In this document: positions 31,301-38,456 of the stretch, piece by piece
Layout: each line of letters starts with the position of its first letter
Position numbering within the stretch: the first letter of the stretch is position 1
Assembly (NCBI GenBank): GCA_002483285.1
Contig: DLHP01000006.1
Span: 11,395 to 68,042, forward strand
Direction of reading: 5' to 3'
Length of the DNA stretch: 56,648 nucleotides
Source of the DNA: Flavobacterium sp. UBA7665
GTDB lineage: Bacteria > Bacteroidota > Bacteroidia > Flavobacteriales > Flavobacteriaceae
Made by a program: the position numbers and the translations under genes
The notes under the pieces: generated by a model
Database searches by the model: none
What the model saw: the letters and a program-made list of their open reading frames with translations, nothing else
Told to the model about the DNA's origin: nothing

Positions 31301-33148
31301 GGAGAAACTTATAGTTTTGATTCGGGAGCTTATTCGTCAACTCTAGTTTATAGCGGATTGGCAGCAGGTTCTTCGCATACTGTGACTGCGCAGAATGCAG
31401 CGGGTTGCATCTCTTCGGTTTCAAACATTACTTTGAACGCTCAACCGGCGACTCCGGCCGCGCCTACATTAACCGCGACGCACCCCACTTGTACTTTGGC
31501 AACGGGATCAATTACCATTACTGCGGTTGCAGGAGAAACTTACAGTTTTGATTCGGGAGCTTACTCTTCCACTCTAGTTTATAGCGGACTGGCAGCAGGT
31601 TCCTCGCATACCGTGACTGCCCAGAATGCGGCGGGTTGTATTTCTTCGGTTTCTAATATTACTTTGAACGCGCAACCGGCAACTCCTGTCGCGCCAACAT
31701 TAACCGCGACGCACCCCACTTGTACTTTGGCCACCGGATCGGTAACCATTACTGGGGTTGTGGGAGAAACTTACAGTTTTGATTCCGGACCTTATTCGGG
31801 CACACTCTTTTATTCTGGGTTAGCAGCAGGTTCTTCGCATACCGTAACCGCCCAAAATGCAGCGGGTTGTATTTCCTCGGTTTCCAATATCACTTTGAAC
31901 ACGCAACCGGCGACTCCCGCCGCGCCAACATTAACCGCAATACATCCGACTTGCTTGGTCGCAACGGGATCGATTGTGATTACTGCCATTGCCGGAGAAA
32001 CTTATAGTTTTGATTCTGGTGCTTATTCGACGACACTCGTCTATAGCGGACTCGCGGCAGGTTCTTCACACACGGTTACTGCGCAGAATGCGGCAGGTTG
32101 TATTTCCTCGGTTTCCAATATCACCATCAATGTTCAACCGTTGACGCCTGTGGTAACCGCAACGCCAGCTGTTGCAGCCATTTGTACCGGAAACAATGCA
32201 GTGATCAATTTATCAACGACCATTCCGGGTGTCAGCTTCAACTGGACTGCCGTGGCCACCAATGTTACCGGTGCAGCCGATGGCAATGGCAGTTTGATAG
32301 ATCAAACCCTAACCTTGACCGGAAGTCTCCCCGGAAACGTGGTTTATACAATTACACCGAGCACTTCAGAATGTACCGGGAATACCATCAGCGTTGTCGT
32401 TACGGTCTTTCCGTTGCCTGTTCCGGTACTCGAGGATGGCAAAATCTGTGTCAATCCAGGTACGGGAGCTACGATCAAAAACTACCTCTTCAATACCTTT
32501 TTGGACGATGCCACGCATAATTTTGAATGGTACTACGAAGGCAACCTTATCGGCGGCGCCACGCAAAGCACCTACGATGCGACACAGGCGGGGAATTATA
32601 CCGTAATTGCTACCAACACGCTCACAGGTTGCATCTCAAATCCGGTATCGGCAGTGGTCACTTCGGCGTTTGCAGGCGAATCAATTAGCGCCGAAGTCAC
32701 CGACGCGTTCAGCGAAAACGCAACGATTACCGTCACAGTAAAACAAGCCAATCCAGACTACCAATACCAACTCGACAATGGGCTGTTCCAAGAGTCTAAC
32801 GTGTTTACCGATGTCGCGCCGGGAGAACACACCATAACTGTAATCAACATCAATGGCTGTACGAACCTCACCACCGAGGTAACGGTAATCGACTACCCTA
32901 AATTCTTTACGCCCAACGCCGACGGCTACAATGACCAATGGAACATCATCGGCCTGGACCGCACGGCCATCATTTACATTTTTGACCGCCACGGCAAACT
33001 CATCAAGCAGATCAGCCCGGTTGGCGAAGGTTGGGACGGCAACTACAACGGCCAGCAGCAACCCGGAACCGATTATTGGTTTAGGGTGGAGTACTCCGAT
33101 AAAAAGCAGCAAAAGGAATTCAAAGGACACTTTTCGCTCAAGCGATAA
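25343..33148 (+). CDS. Giant repetitive T9SS-exported adhesin-like protein (type B sorting domain)
   Basis: A 2601-residue secreted protein. Signal peptide about 1-28 (ILFLFLFTSGVQAQ). Two BIG2-like domains lie at about 115-250 (NPAVATINASGVVTG and NPAVATVSNTGLVTG), then a fibronectin-III-like segment at about 253-345. About residues 346-2269 are 25 tandem repeats of 77 residues (first one 76), similar in style to SprB-type repeats. Each has two conserved Cys (PTC and GC), as in extracellular disulfides. A C-terminal linker leads to a T9SS type B sorting domain (FTPNADGYNDQWNIIG, then YIFDRHGKLIKQI) at about 2515-2601. Probably a surface adhesin or gliding-related filament. No premature stop despite the repetition. 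Confidence 0.93.
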   Translation: MKTNFPKSSFIKILILFLFLFTSGVQAQFGIDTSQIISPGWQPQQQKQTLPVALLPSPVLNGLKAGNNFLYFTPDTSSISANTYIQNRYNRQFNRRNPFALPPAIFGNTKVCYPTPGTTTLTGSGTPAAVNPWISSNPAVATINASGVVTGIGFGTTTITYTDNLGNNASTNVTVNPLPTITGTLVKCVGGTTQLTGSGTPAATTPWLSSNPAVATVSNTGLVTGISGGTSTITYTNINGCQETAVVTINPLLAPVITCGAANTVQVSFNWTAVSGAATYTVSYKVNGGATIFIGNIGNVLTYTITGVNPADVVTLIVTPSGAVGTCFASGTANCTAASCTPAMLPAPPTVAVTQPTCTVATGDITITAVAGLTYKLDSGAYSGTLTYSGLTPGPHTVTARNAMGCTAVTNITINPQPATPAAPTLTATHPTCASATGSVTITAVAGETYSFDSGAYSATLVYSGLAAGSSHTVTAQNAAGCISPVSNITLNAQPPIPSAPVVVVTQPTCTVSTGTVTITAVAGETYSFDSGAYSATLVYSGLAAGSSHTITAQNAVGCISAVSNITLNAQPATPVAPVLTATHPTCTLATGSVTITAVVGETYSFDSGAYSATLVYSGLAAGSSHTVTAQNAAGCISSVSNITLNAQPATPAAPTLTATQPTCTLATGSVTITAVAGLTYSFDSGAYSATLVYSGLAAGSSHTVTAQNAAGCISAVSNITLNAQPATPAAPVVAITQPTCTVSTGTITITAVAGETYSFDSGAYSATLVYSGLAAGSSHTVTSRNAAGCISSVANITLNAQPATPVAPTLTATHPTCTVATGSVTITAVAGETYSFDSGAYSSTLIYSGLAAGSSHTVTAQNAAGCISSVSNITLNAQPTTPAAPTLTATQPTCTVATGSVTITAVAGETYSFDSGAYSATLVYSGLAAGSSHTVTAQNAAGCISAVSNITLNAQPATPAAPAVVVTQSTCTVSTGTITITAVAGETYSFDSGPYSATLVYSGLAAGSSHTVTAQNAVGCISSVSNITLNAQPTTPAAPTLTATHPTCTLATGSVTITAVVGETYSFDSGAYSSTLVYSGLAAGSSHTVTAQNAAGCISAVSNITLNAQPATPAAPTLTATQPTCTLATGSVTITGVAGETYSFDSGAYSATLVYSGLAAGSSHTVTAQNALGCISSVSNITLNAQPATPAAPTLTATHPTCTLATGSVTITAVAGETYSFDSGAYSATLVYSGLAAGSSHTVTAQNAAGCISSVSSITLNAQPATPAAPTLTATHPVCTLATGSVTITAVAGETYSFDSGAYSNTLVYSGLAAGSSHTVTAQNAAGCISSVSNITLNAQPVTPAAPILAATQPTCTVATGSVAITAVAGETYSFDSGAYSATLVYSGLAAGSLHTVTAQNSVGCISAVTNITLNAQPATPAAPTLTATHPTCTLATGSITITAVAGETYSFDSGAYSTTLVYSGLAAGSSHTVTAQNAAGCISSVSNITLNSQPATPTAPTLTATHPTCTLATGSVTITAVAGETYSFDSGAYSSTLVYSGLAAGSSHTVTAQNAAGCISSVSNITLNAQPPIPSTPVVVVTQPTCTVSTGTISITAVAGETYSFDSGAYSATLVYSGLAAGSSHTITAQNAVGCISSVSNITLNAQPTTPAAPTLTATHPTCTLATGSVTITGVAGETYSFDSGAYSTTLVYSGLAAGSSHTVTAQNAAGCISSVSNITLNAQPATPVAPTLTATQPTCTLATGSVTITGVAGETYSFDSGAYSTTLVYSGLAAGSSHTVTAQNAAGCISSVSNITLNAQPATPAAPTLTATHPTCTLATGSITITGVAGETYSFDSGAYSSTLVYSGLAAGSSHTVTAQNAAGCISSVSNITLNAQPATPVAPTLTATHPTCTLATGSVTITAVAGETYSFDSGAYSSTLVYSGLAAGSSHTVTAQNAAGCISSVTNITLNAQPATPAAPTLTATHPTCTLATGSVTITGIAGETYSFDSGAYSSTLVYSGLAAGSSHTVTAQNAAGCISSVSNITLNAQPATPAAPTLTATHPTCTLATGSITITAVAGETYSFDSGAYSSTLVYSGLAAGSSHTVTAQNAAGCISSVSNITLNAQPATPVAPTLTATHPTCTLATGSVTITGVVGETYSFDSGPYSGTLFYSGLAAGSSHTVTAQNAAGCISSVSNITLNTQPATPAAPTLTAIHPTCLVATGSIVITAIAGETYSFDSGAYSTTLVYSGLAAGSSHTVTAQNAAGCISSVSNITINVQPLTPVVTATPAVAAICTGNNAVINLSTTIPGVSFNWTAVATNVTGAADGNGSLIDQTLTLTGSLPGNVVYTITPSTSECTGNTISVVVTVFPLPVPVLEDGKICVNPGTGATIKNYLFNTFLDDATHNFEWYYEGNLIGGATQSTYDATQAGNYTVIATNTLTGCISNPVSAVVTSAFAGESISAEVTDAFSENATITVTVKQANPDYQYQLDNGLFQESNVFTDVAPGEHTITVININGCTNLTTEVTVIDYPKFFTPNADGYNDQWNIIGLDRTAIIYIFDRHGKLIKQISPVGEGWDGNYNGQQQPGTDYWFRVEYSDKKQQKEFKGHFSLKR
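26378..32149 (+). repeat. 25-unit tandem repeat, 231-bp period, inside the adhesin gene
   Basis: The unit runs roughly PAAPTLTATHPTCTLATG, SVTITAVAGETYSFDSG, AYSATLVYSGLAAGSSHTV, then TAQNAAGCISSVSNITLNAQ. All 25 copies are in frame; the first is one codon shorter, so the span is 5772 bp. Copies 3, 6, 9 and 17 belong to a variant reading VVVTQPTCTVSTGT, giving a 3-unit, 693-bp super-repeat in part of the array (3-11 and 17-19). Later copies share more synonymous codons, which suggests recent local duplication or gene conversion. Confidence 0.95.
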
Positions 33149-33182
33149 ACTGAAAACCAGTTAATTAAAACAAAATCAAATC

Positions 33183-33215
33183 AGGCTTGAAACTAACCCT
33201 TTCAAGCCTTTTTTA
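33183..33215 (+). terminator. Terminator after giant adhesin gene
   Basis: AGGCTTGAAA (33183-33192) and TTTCAAGCCT (33200-33209) form a perfect 10-bp stem with a 7-nt loop, followed by TTTTTAT. Confidence 0.85.
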
Positions 33216-33229
33216 TACAATTAAATTCC

Positions 33230-33237
33230 TATTTTTG
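33230..33237 (+). promoter_or_regulatory. Promoter -7 box of udk
   Basis: TATTTTTG matches TAnnTTTG, 24 bp before the udk ATG at 33262. Confidence 0.5.
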
Positions 33238-33261
33238 TAGGCGAATCCTAACACAACAAAT

Positions 33262-33870
33262 ATGCTCATTATTGGAATTGCAGGCGGGACAGGCAGCGGG
33301 AAAACCACCGTCGTTCACCAGATTATGAACGAATTGCCGCAGACCGAAGTCGGTATCATTTCCCAGGACCACTATTACAAACAAACCGACCACCTGTCTT
33401 TTGACGAGCGCGCCCTAATCAACTTTGACCATCCACGCGCCATCGATTTTGAGTTGCTCGTACACCACCTCAAGGAACTCAAGGCCGGCAATACCATCGA
33501 CCAACCCGTGTATTCATTCGTCACGCACAACCGCACCGACGATACCGTGAGTACTCATCCTCGTAAAGTGATGATTGTAGAAGGCATCCTCATCCTCGCC
33601 AATCCAGAACTGCGCGATTTGTTTGACATCAAGGTTTTTGTACACGCCGACTCCGACGAACGCCTCATCCGACGCCTCAAACGCGATATCGCCGAGCGCG
33701 GCCGTGACATGGACGAGGTTCTCAACCGTTACCAAAACACGCTCAAACCCATGCACCAGCAGTTCATCGAGCCCACCAAAGCCTTCGCCGACATCATCAT
33801 CCCGAATGACAAATACAACACTGTAGCAATTGATGTGGTAAGAGCGGTAATCAACCAACGTATTTCGTAA
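33262..33870 (+). CDS. udk: Uridine kinase
   Basis: A 202-residue kinase that phosphorylates uridine and cytidine in pyrimidine salvage. P-loop GGTGSGKTT lies at residues 8-16. The nucleoside site is shown by SQDHYYK (about 34-40) and FDHPRAIDFELL (about 55). YSFVTHNRTDDT and IVEGILIL (Walker B-like, Glu) are the family blocks. The lid region has RRLKRDIAERGRDMDEVL with its ATP-contacting Arg residues. Normal length for bacterial Udk. The FtsB-like gene follows after a dispersed hairpin repeat. Confidence 0.96.
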   Translation: MLIIGIAGGTGSGKTTVVHQIMNELPQTEVGIISQDHYYKQTDHLSFDERALINFDHPRAIDFELLVHHLKELKAGNTIDQPVYSFVTHNRTDDTVSTHPRKVMIVEGILILANPELRDLFDIKVFVHADSDERLIRRLKRDIAERGRDMDEVLNRYQNTLKPMHQQFIEPTKAFADIIIPNDKYNTVAIDVVRAVINQRIS

Positions 33871-33880
33871 TTTTTTTGTA

Positions 33881-33968
33881 GTTTTAGAAGCCAATCCGGC
33901 TGTACGCTCTATCTTTTGTTTTTTAAAGGAAAAAACAAAAGGATGCCGCTTCCATCCGGGCTAAAAAA
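33881..33968 (-). repeat. Dispersed flavobacterial hairpin repeat, copy 2 (reverse)
   Basis: Read on the minus strand it gives AGCCCGGATGGAAGCGGCATCC, a 12-bp stem (33913-33924 with 33930-33941) and GATAGAGCGTACAGCCGG, matching copy 1. It lies between udk and the FtsB-like gene, both on the plus strand. An in-frame ATG at 33943 overlaps it, but 33979 is the better gene start. Confidence 0.6.
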
Positions 33969-33978
33969 CGCGTATCCA

Positions 33979-34326
33979 ATGGAAGAACCCGAAATCAACG
34001 AACAACCCTCCACCTATAAAGACAAAGGCTGGTTTAAATTCCTGAGCAACAAATACGTTTGGGTGTTGCTGTTTTTCTGTACCTGGATGTTGTTCCTGGA
34101 CAACTATTCTTACTTTGACCATCGCATCCTCAACAACGAAATCGAAGAGCTCGAAGACAATAAGAAATACTACGAAGAAGAAATCCGCAAGGACAAAGAA
34201 GCGATCAAACTGCTCAATAACGACGACCAGGTTGAGAAATACGCGCGCGAAAAGTACTATATGAAAAAAGACAGCGAGGATATTTACATCGTTGAATTTG
34301 AGGGCGACACCGTTAAGAAAAAATAG
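33979..34326 (+). CDS. Septum formation initiator family protein (FtsB/DivIC-like)
   Basis: A 115-residue bitopic membrane protein. A short cytoplasmic N-terminus is followed by one membrane helix at about 25-43 (KYVWVLLFFCTWMLFLD), a coiled coil at about 52-80 (NEIEELEDNKKYYEEEI) and a short extracytoplasmic end (VEKYAREKYYMKKDSEDIYIV). The last block is the conserved FtsB/DivIC feature. It probably joins the FtsQ/FtsL division complex. The longer in-frame start at 33916 lies inside the dispersed repeat and is rejected. No ftsL or ftsQ is adjacent. Confidence 0.9.
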   Translation: MEEPEINEQPSTYKDKGWFKFLSNKYVWVLLFFCTWMLFLDNYSYFDHRILNNEIEELEDNKKYYEEEIRKDKEAIKLLNNDDQVEKYAREKYYMKKDSEDIYIVEFEGDTVKKK

Positions 34327-34330
34327 AAAA

Positions 34331-34373
34331 AAGACCGCTGCGCTGCTAGAACCAAGACCGCTGCGCTGCTAGA
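34331..34373 (+). repeat. Tandem pair of a 20-bp sequence
   Basis: AAGACCGCTGCGCTGCTAGA occurs at 34331-34350 and 34354-34373, 23 bp apart, between the FtsB-like gene and mutA. It is GC-rich and contains GCTGCGCTGC. I recall similar short repeats in flavobacterial intergenic DNA, but cannot assign a role. Confidence 0.6.
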
Positions 34374-34391
34374 CAAAAACCACAAAGAGCA

Positions 34392-35768
34392 ATGGCAAAC
34401 GAATTATTTAGCGATTTCAACCCGGTTTCCTCGAAACAATGGAAACAACAAATCCAGTTCGAGCTCAAAGGTGCCGATTACAACGAAACCCTACTCTGGA
34501 ACTCTCCCGAAGATATCAAAGTCAAACCGTTTTACCACCACGACGAGCCGCAAAACCCGTATGGCGCGCGCACCCAAGCCACACAGTTTAACATCTGTCA
34601 GGATATTTTCGTTTACGATTTAGAAAAATCCATAGCCAAAGCCAACGATAGTGTGACACGCGGCGCCGAGAGCATCCGCTTCACCATCCAAGATGCAACC
34701 ACCGATGTTGCGCGTTTGCTCGAAGATTTCCCTTTTGACAAAGCGTCGGTTTACATCCAACCCAGTTTTTTTTCAATAGATTTCTTCAAAAAAGTCGACG
34801 CGGTTGCCAAAACTAAAGACACTATAATTTATGTCTTTGCCGACCCAATCGGCCAACTGGCCCAAGACGGCAATTGGTTCCAAACCTCAGAGAAAGACAA
34901 TTTTGAAACGCTCCAAGTACTAACAACAGAAACGTCAAATCTTGCATTTGTGAGTGTTAAAGCGGGTTTGTACCAAAACGCTGGCGCCAATATGGTACAG
35001 CAAATCGCTTACACTTTGGCACACGCTAACGAGTATTTCAACCGCCTTCCCAAAATCAACCAACCCATGGTGCTCGAAGTCGCCATTGGCACCAATTACT
35101 TCTTTGAAATCGCCAAATTGCGCGCCTTACGCCTGCTGTTCGACCTGATTGCAAAGGAATATGACTTCACACAAGGCTGCCACATTTTTGCCACGCCGAC
35201 CAAACGCAACAAGACGATTTACGATTACAACGTGAACATGTTGCGCACGACTACCGAGTGCATGTCGGCCATACTCGGCGGTGCCAACACCATCGCCAAC
35301 CAGCCTTATGACGCGCTGTACCACAAAAACAACGAATTCGGCGACCGCATTTCACGCAACCAACTGCTCGTACTCAAAAACGAAAGTTATCTGGATAAAG
35401 TAGACAATCCCGCCGATGGCAGCTACTATATAGAAAGCCTGACGCAACAACTCGCCGAAAAAGCGCTTGCTTTATTTAAAGATATAGAAGCCAACGACGG
35501 ATTCCTCAAACAACTCGGCAACGGCACCATCAAACGCAAAACCGACGAAAGTGCCGCCAAGGAACAGGAATTGTTCGACTCGGGAAAAGAAGTTTTGCTA
35601 GGCACCAACAAATACCCCAACAAGAATGACAAAATGAAACACGATCTTGAACTGTTTCCTTTTGTCAAGACCAAGCCGCGTAAAACACTCATCACGCCAA
35701 TTATCGAAAGACGATTGGCCGAAAAATCCGAACAGGAGCGACTTGAACTCGAAGAAAATCAGCCATGA
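34392..35768 (+). CDS. mutA: Methylmalonyl-CoA mutase small (beta) subunit
   Basis: A 458-residue protein related to the catalytic barrel of methylmalonyl-CoA mutase. FNPVSSKQWKQQIQFELKGADYNETLLW is the family's N-terminal start, and VLEVAIGTNYFFEIAKLRAL and TTECMSAILGGANTIANQP are barrel blocks shared with the large subunit. It ends soon after the barrel and lacks the C-terminal B12-binding domain, like other short Bacteroidota MutA proteins. It probably supports the large subunit structurally in converting succinyl-CoA and methylmalonyl-CoA. Its stop overlaps the start of the next gene by 4 bp. Confidence 0.9.
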   Translation: MANELFSDFNPVSSKQWKQQIQFELKGADYNETLLWNSPEDIKVKPFYHHDEPQNPYGARTQATQFNICQDIFVYDLEKSIAKANDSVTRGAESIRFTIQDATTDVARLLEDFPFDKASVYIQPSFFSIDFFKKVDAVAKTKDTIIYVFADPIGQLAQDGNWFQTSEKDNFETLQVLTTETSNLAFVSVKAGLYQNAGANMVQQIAYTLAHANEYFNRLPKINQPMVLEVAIGTNYFFEIAKLRALRLLFDLIAKEYDFTQGCHIFATPTKRNKTIYDYNVNMLRTTTECMSAILGGANTIANQPYDALYHKNNEFGDRISRNQLLVLKNESYLDKVDNPADGSYYIESLTQQLAEKALALFKDIEANDGFLKQLGNGTIKRKTDESAAKEQELFDSGKEVLLGTNKYPNKNDKMKHDLELFPFVKTKPRKTLITPIIERRLAEKSEQERLELEENQP

Positions 35769-36256
35769 ACAACTTCCTAATCATAGGTTTTTTATTGTTC
35801 GCCGGATTCGCGTTCGGCCAGGGTTTCCCCAAACCAAAACCTACCGTTTGTCCGGGCACGCCGTTCCAACCGTTTACCGTCAAAGACAAAGACACGCTTT
35901 TTTCTGCGGCGGCAAAAGGCCTCACGAAACCTGAATTTCCGGGCGGTTTAAGTAATTTTTATAAGCTCTTTGCTGCCGAATTTAAAGTACCTGCCGAAAA
36001 TCCTGATATGAAAGGCCGTATCTTCCTCAAGTTTGTGGTTGAAAAAGACGGCTCGATAACCAACATCAAATTATTGCGCGATTTGGGAATGGGTACTGGC
36101 AAAGAAGCAATTCGCGTCTTGCGGCAATTACCCAAGTGGAAACCCGCACTATACAATCAAAAAAGTGTACGCTGTGATTTTTCGTTACCGATAAAGATTC
36201 CGTATGAAACGCCAGTCGCATCACAATTAAAAATAGAAGAAATTCAGGACAAATGA
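35765..36256 (+). CDS. Exported TonB C-terminal-like protein inserted in the mutase operon
   Basis: A 163-residue protein with a signal peptide (MNNFLIIGFLLFAGFAFGQ). The mature part (about 55-150) resembles a TonB C-terminal domain: LPEF-like KPEFPGGLSNFYKLF, then GRIFLKFVVEKDGSITNIKLLRD and ALRVL-like AIRVLRQLPKWKPALYNQKSV, with a PIKIPYE strand. It lacks an N-terminal TonB-type membrane anchor and Pro-rich spacer. The start and stop overlap mutA and mutB by 4 bp each, so translation is coupled to both. Why a periplasmic protein is built into a cytoplasmic mutase operon is unknown. Confidence 0.8.
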   Translation: MNNFLIIGFLLFAGFAFGQGFPKPKPTVCPGTPFQPFTVKDKDTLFSAAAKGLTKPEFPGGLSNFYKLFAAEFKVPAENPDMKGRIFLKFVVEKDGSITNIKLLRDLGMGTGKEAIRVLRQLPKWKPALYNQKSVRCDFSLPIKIPYETPVASQLKIEEIQDK

Positions 36257-38394
36257 TGAAAAGAAAAGACCTGCAACACTTAACAATCGAAAGTCAAAAG
36301 CAAGAAGTCGACAACAAGAAGTCGAACGAAAATGTCGATTCCTTTTTGACGGCAGAAGGCATTGAAGTCAAATCTTCGTACGATCAAAAAGACATTGAAG
36401 AATTGACCCATCTGGATTTCGGTGCTGGTTTCGCGCCCAATTTGCGCGGACCTTACGCCACGATGTACGTGCGCCGTCCGTGGACCATCCGCCAATACGC
36501 AGGGTTTTCTACCGCCGAGGAAAGCAACGCCTTTTACCGCCGCAACCTCGCCGCTGGGCAAAAAGGACTATCCATTGCGTTTGATTTGCCTACCCACCGC
36601 GGCTACGATTCAGACCACGAACGTGTGGTGGGCGATGTGGGGAAAGCCGGTGTAGCGATTGATTCGGTGGAGGATATGAAGGTATTGTTCGACCAGATTC
36701 CGCTCGACGAGATGTCGGTTTCAATGACCATGAACGGCGCCGTTTTGCCGATTATGGCATTTTACATCGTCGCTGCCGAAGAACAAGGCGTGAAGCCCGA
36801 ACAACTTTCAGGAACGATCCAAAACGACATTTTAAAAGAATTCATGGTACGCAACACCTACATTTACCCGCCCACGCCTTCGATGCAGATTATTGCCGAT
36901 ATCTTTGAATTTACGAGCAAGAAAATGCCCAAATTCAACTCGATTTCTATCTCAGGCTACCACATGCAGGAAGCTGGAGCGACCGCTGATATTGAACTCG
37001 CCTATACCCTAGCCGACGGATTAGAATACATCCGTACCGGACTTTCTACCGGAATGAGCATCGATGAATTTGCCCCACGCCTATCCTTTTTCTGGGCCAT
37101 CGGCATGAACCATTTCATGGAAATCGCCAAGATGCGCGCCGGACGTATGATCTGGGCGAAACTCGTGAAACAATTCAATCCTAAAGACGATAAATCGCTA
37201 GCCTTGCGTACGCATTGCCAGACATCGGGTTGGAGTTTGACCGAACAAGATCCGTTCAACAATGTGGCCAGGACTTGCGTTGAGGCGGCTGCAGCGGCTT
37301 TCGGCGGAACCCAATCCTTGCACACCAACGCGCTCGACGAAGCGATTGCATTGCCTACCGATTTCTCGGCACGCATTGCCAGGAATACGCAGATTTTTTT
37401 ACAGGAAGAAACCAAAATCACCAAAACCGTCGATCCTTGGGGCGGCAGTTATTATGTAGAGAAACTTACCGATGAGATTGCCCAAAGCGCCTGGAAACTG
37501 ATAGAAGAAGTCGAAGAGCTTGGTGGCATGACCAAAGCCATCGAAGCCGGAATCCCAAAACTCAGGATTGAGGAAGCCGCGGCGCGCAAACAAGCGCGTA
37601 TAGATAGCGGACAGGACATCATCGTGGGCGTCAACCAATACCGTTTGGAAAAAGAAGATCCGTTGCATATCTTAGATGTCGATAACCAGATGGTTCGCAG
37701 GCAACAAGTCGAGCAATTGCAGGAGATTAAAGCTTCGAGGGACGCTAAAAAAGTAGCCGATTCCTTGCAAGAACTCACCGATTGCGCCAGAACCGGTAAC
37801 GGCAACCTGCTCGAAATCGCGGTAGATGCGGCGAGAAATCGCGCCACACTTGGCGAAATCAGCGATGCGCTCGAAGCGGTTTTTGGCAGATACAAAGCAC
37901 AAATTAAATCCTTTAGCGGCGTGTACAGCAAAGAAATTAAAAACGACGAAACTTTTGCAAAAGCCAAGCAACTGGCCGATGCTTTTGCCAAAAAAGAAGG
38001 CCGTCGGCCACGCATCATGATTGCCAAAATGGGTCAGGATGGTCACGATCGCGGGGCCAAAGTCGTTGCCACCGGTTATGCCGACGTGGGATTCGACGTA
38101 GACATAGGCCCATTGTTCCAAACCCCGGCCGAAGCTGCCAAGCAAGCCGTCGAAAACGACGTACACATTTTGGGCGTTTCTTCGCTTGCAGCCGGGCACA
38201 AAACACTGGTTCCGCAGGTGATCGAGGAACTCAAAAAATACGGGCGCGAAGACATTATGGTGATTGTGGGCGGTGTGATTCCGGCGCAGGATTACCAGTA
38301 TTTGTTTGACGCAGGCGCTGTGGCTGTTTTTGGCCCGGGCACCAAAATAAGTGAAGCGGCGATTAAAATCCTTGACATATTGATTGGCGAGTAA
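36253..38394 (+). CDS. mutB: Methylmalonyl-CoA mutase large (alpha) subunit
   Basis: A 713-residue catalytic subunit (also called ScpA). The barrel domain spans about 40-570: GPYATMYVRRPWTIRQYAGF is the substrate region, QKGLSIAFDLPTHRGYDSDH a conserved block, and RTHCQTSGWSLTEQDPFNN the active-site block. The B12-binding domain starts with MGQDGHDRGAKVVATG (about 592-607); its His is the lower cobalt ligand. VVGGVIPAQDY is the later B12 motif. It isomerises (R)-methylmalonyl-CoA and succinyl-CoA using adenosylcobalamin. An ATG at 36256 is an equally good start. Confidence 0.96.
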   Translation: MMKRKDLQHLTIESQKQEVDNKKSNENVDSFLTAEGIEVKSSYDQKDIEELTHLDFGAGFAPNLRGPYATMYVRRPWTIRQYAGFSTAEESNAFYRRNLAAGQKGLSIAFDLPTHRGYDSDHERVVGDVGKAGVAIDSVEDMKVLFDQIPLDEMSVSMTMNGAVLPIMAFYIVAAEEQGVKPEQLSGTIQNDILKEFMVRNTYIYPPTPSMQIIADIFEFTSKKMPKFNSISISGYHMQEAGATADIELAYTLADGLEYIRTGLSTGMSIDEFAPRLSFFWAIGMNHFMEIAKMRAGRMIWAKLVKQFNPKDDKSLALRTHCQTSGWSLTEQDPFNNVARTCVEAAAAAFGGTQSLHTNALDEAIALPTDFSARIARNTQIFLQEETKITKTVDPWGGSYYVEKLTDEIAQSAWKLIEEVEELGGMTKAIEAGIPKLRIEEAAARKQARIDSGQDIIVGVNQYRLEKEDPLHILDVDNQMVRRQQVEQLQEIKASRDAKKVADSLQELTDCARTGNGNLLEIAVDAARNRATLGEISDALEAVFGRYKAQIKSFSGVYSKEIKNDETFAKAKQLADAFAKKEGRRPRIMIAKMGQDGHDRGAKVVATGYADVGFDVDIGPLFQTPAEAAKQAVENDVHILGVSSLAAGHKTLVPQVIEELKKYGREDIMVIVGGVIPAQDYQYLFDAGAVAVFGPGTKISEAAIKILDILIGE

Positions 38395-38456
38395 AATACT
38401 CTTGATTGACTGTCAATAGGATTTTGATAGCTTAACCTCCAAACAAACCATTATAG

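Noticed and set aside
26378..32149. Repeats considered as a CRISPR array or minisatellite-only DNA
   Set aside because: The period is 231 bp, all copies are in frame in one coding region, and there are no short direct repeats with unique spacers.
38395..38456. A cobalamin riboswitch near the B12-dependent mutase genes
   Set aside because: The flanking gaps are too short, and no B12-box-like sequence is visible.
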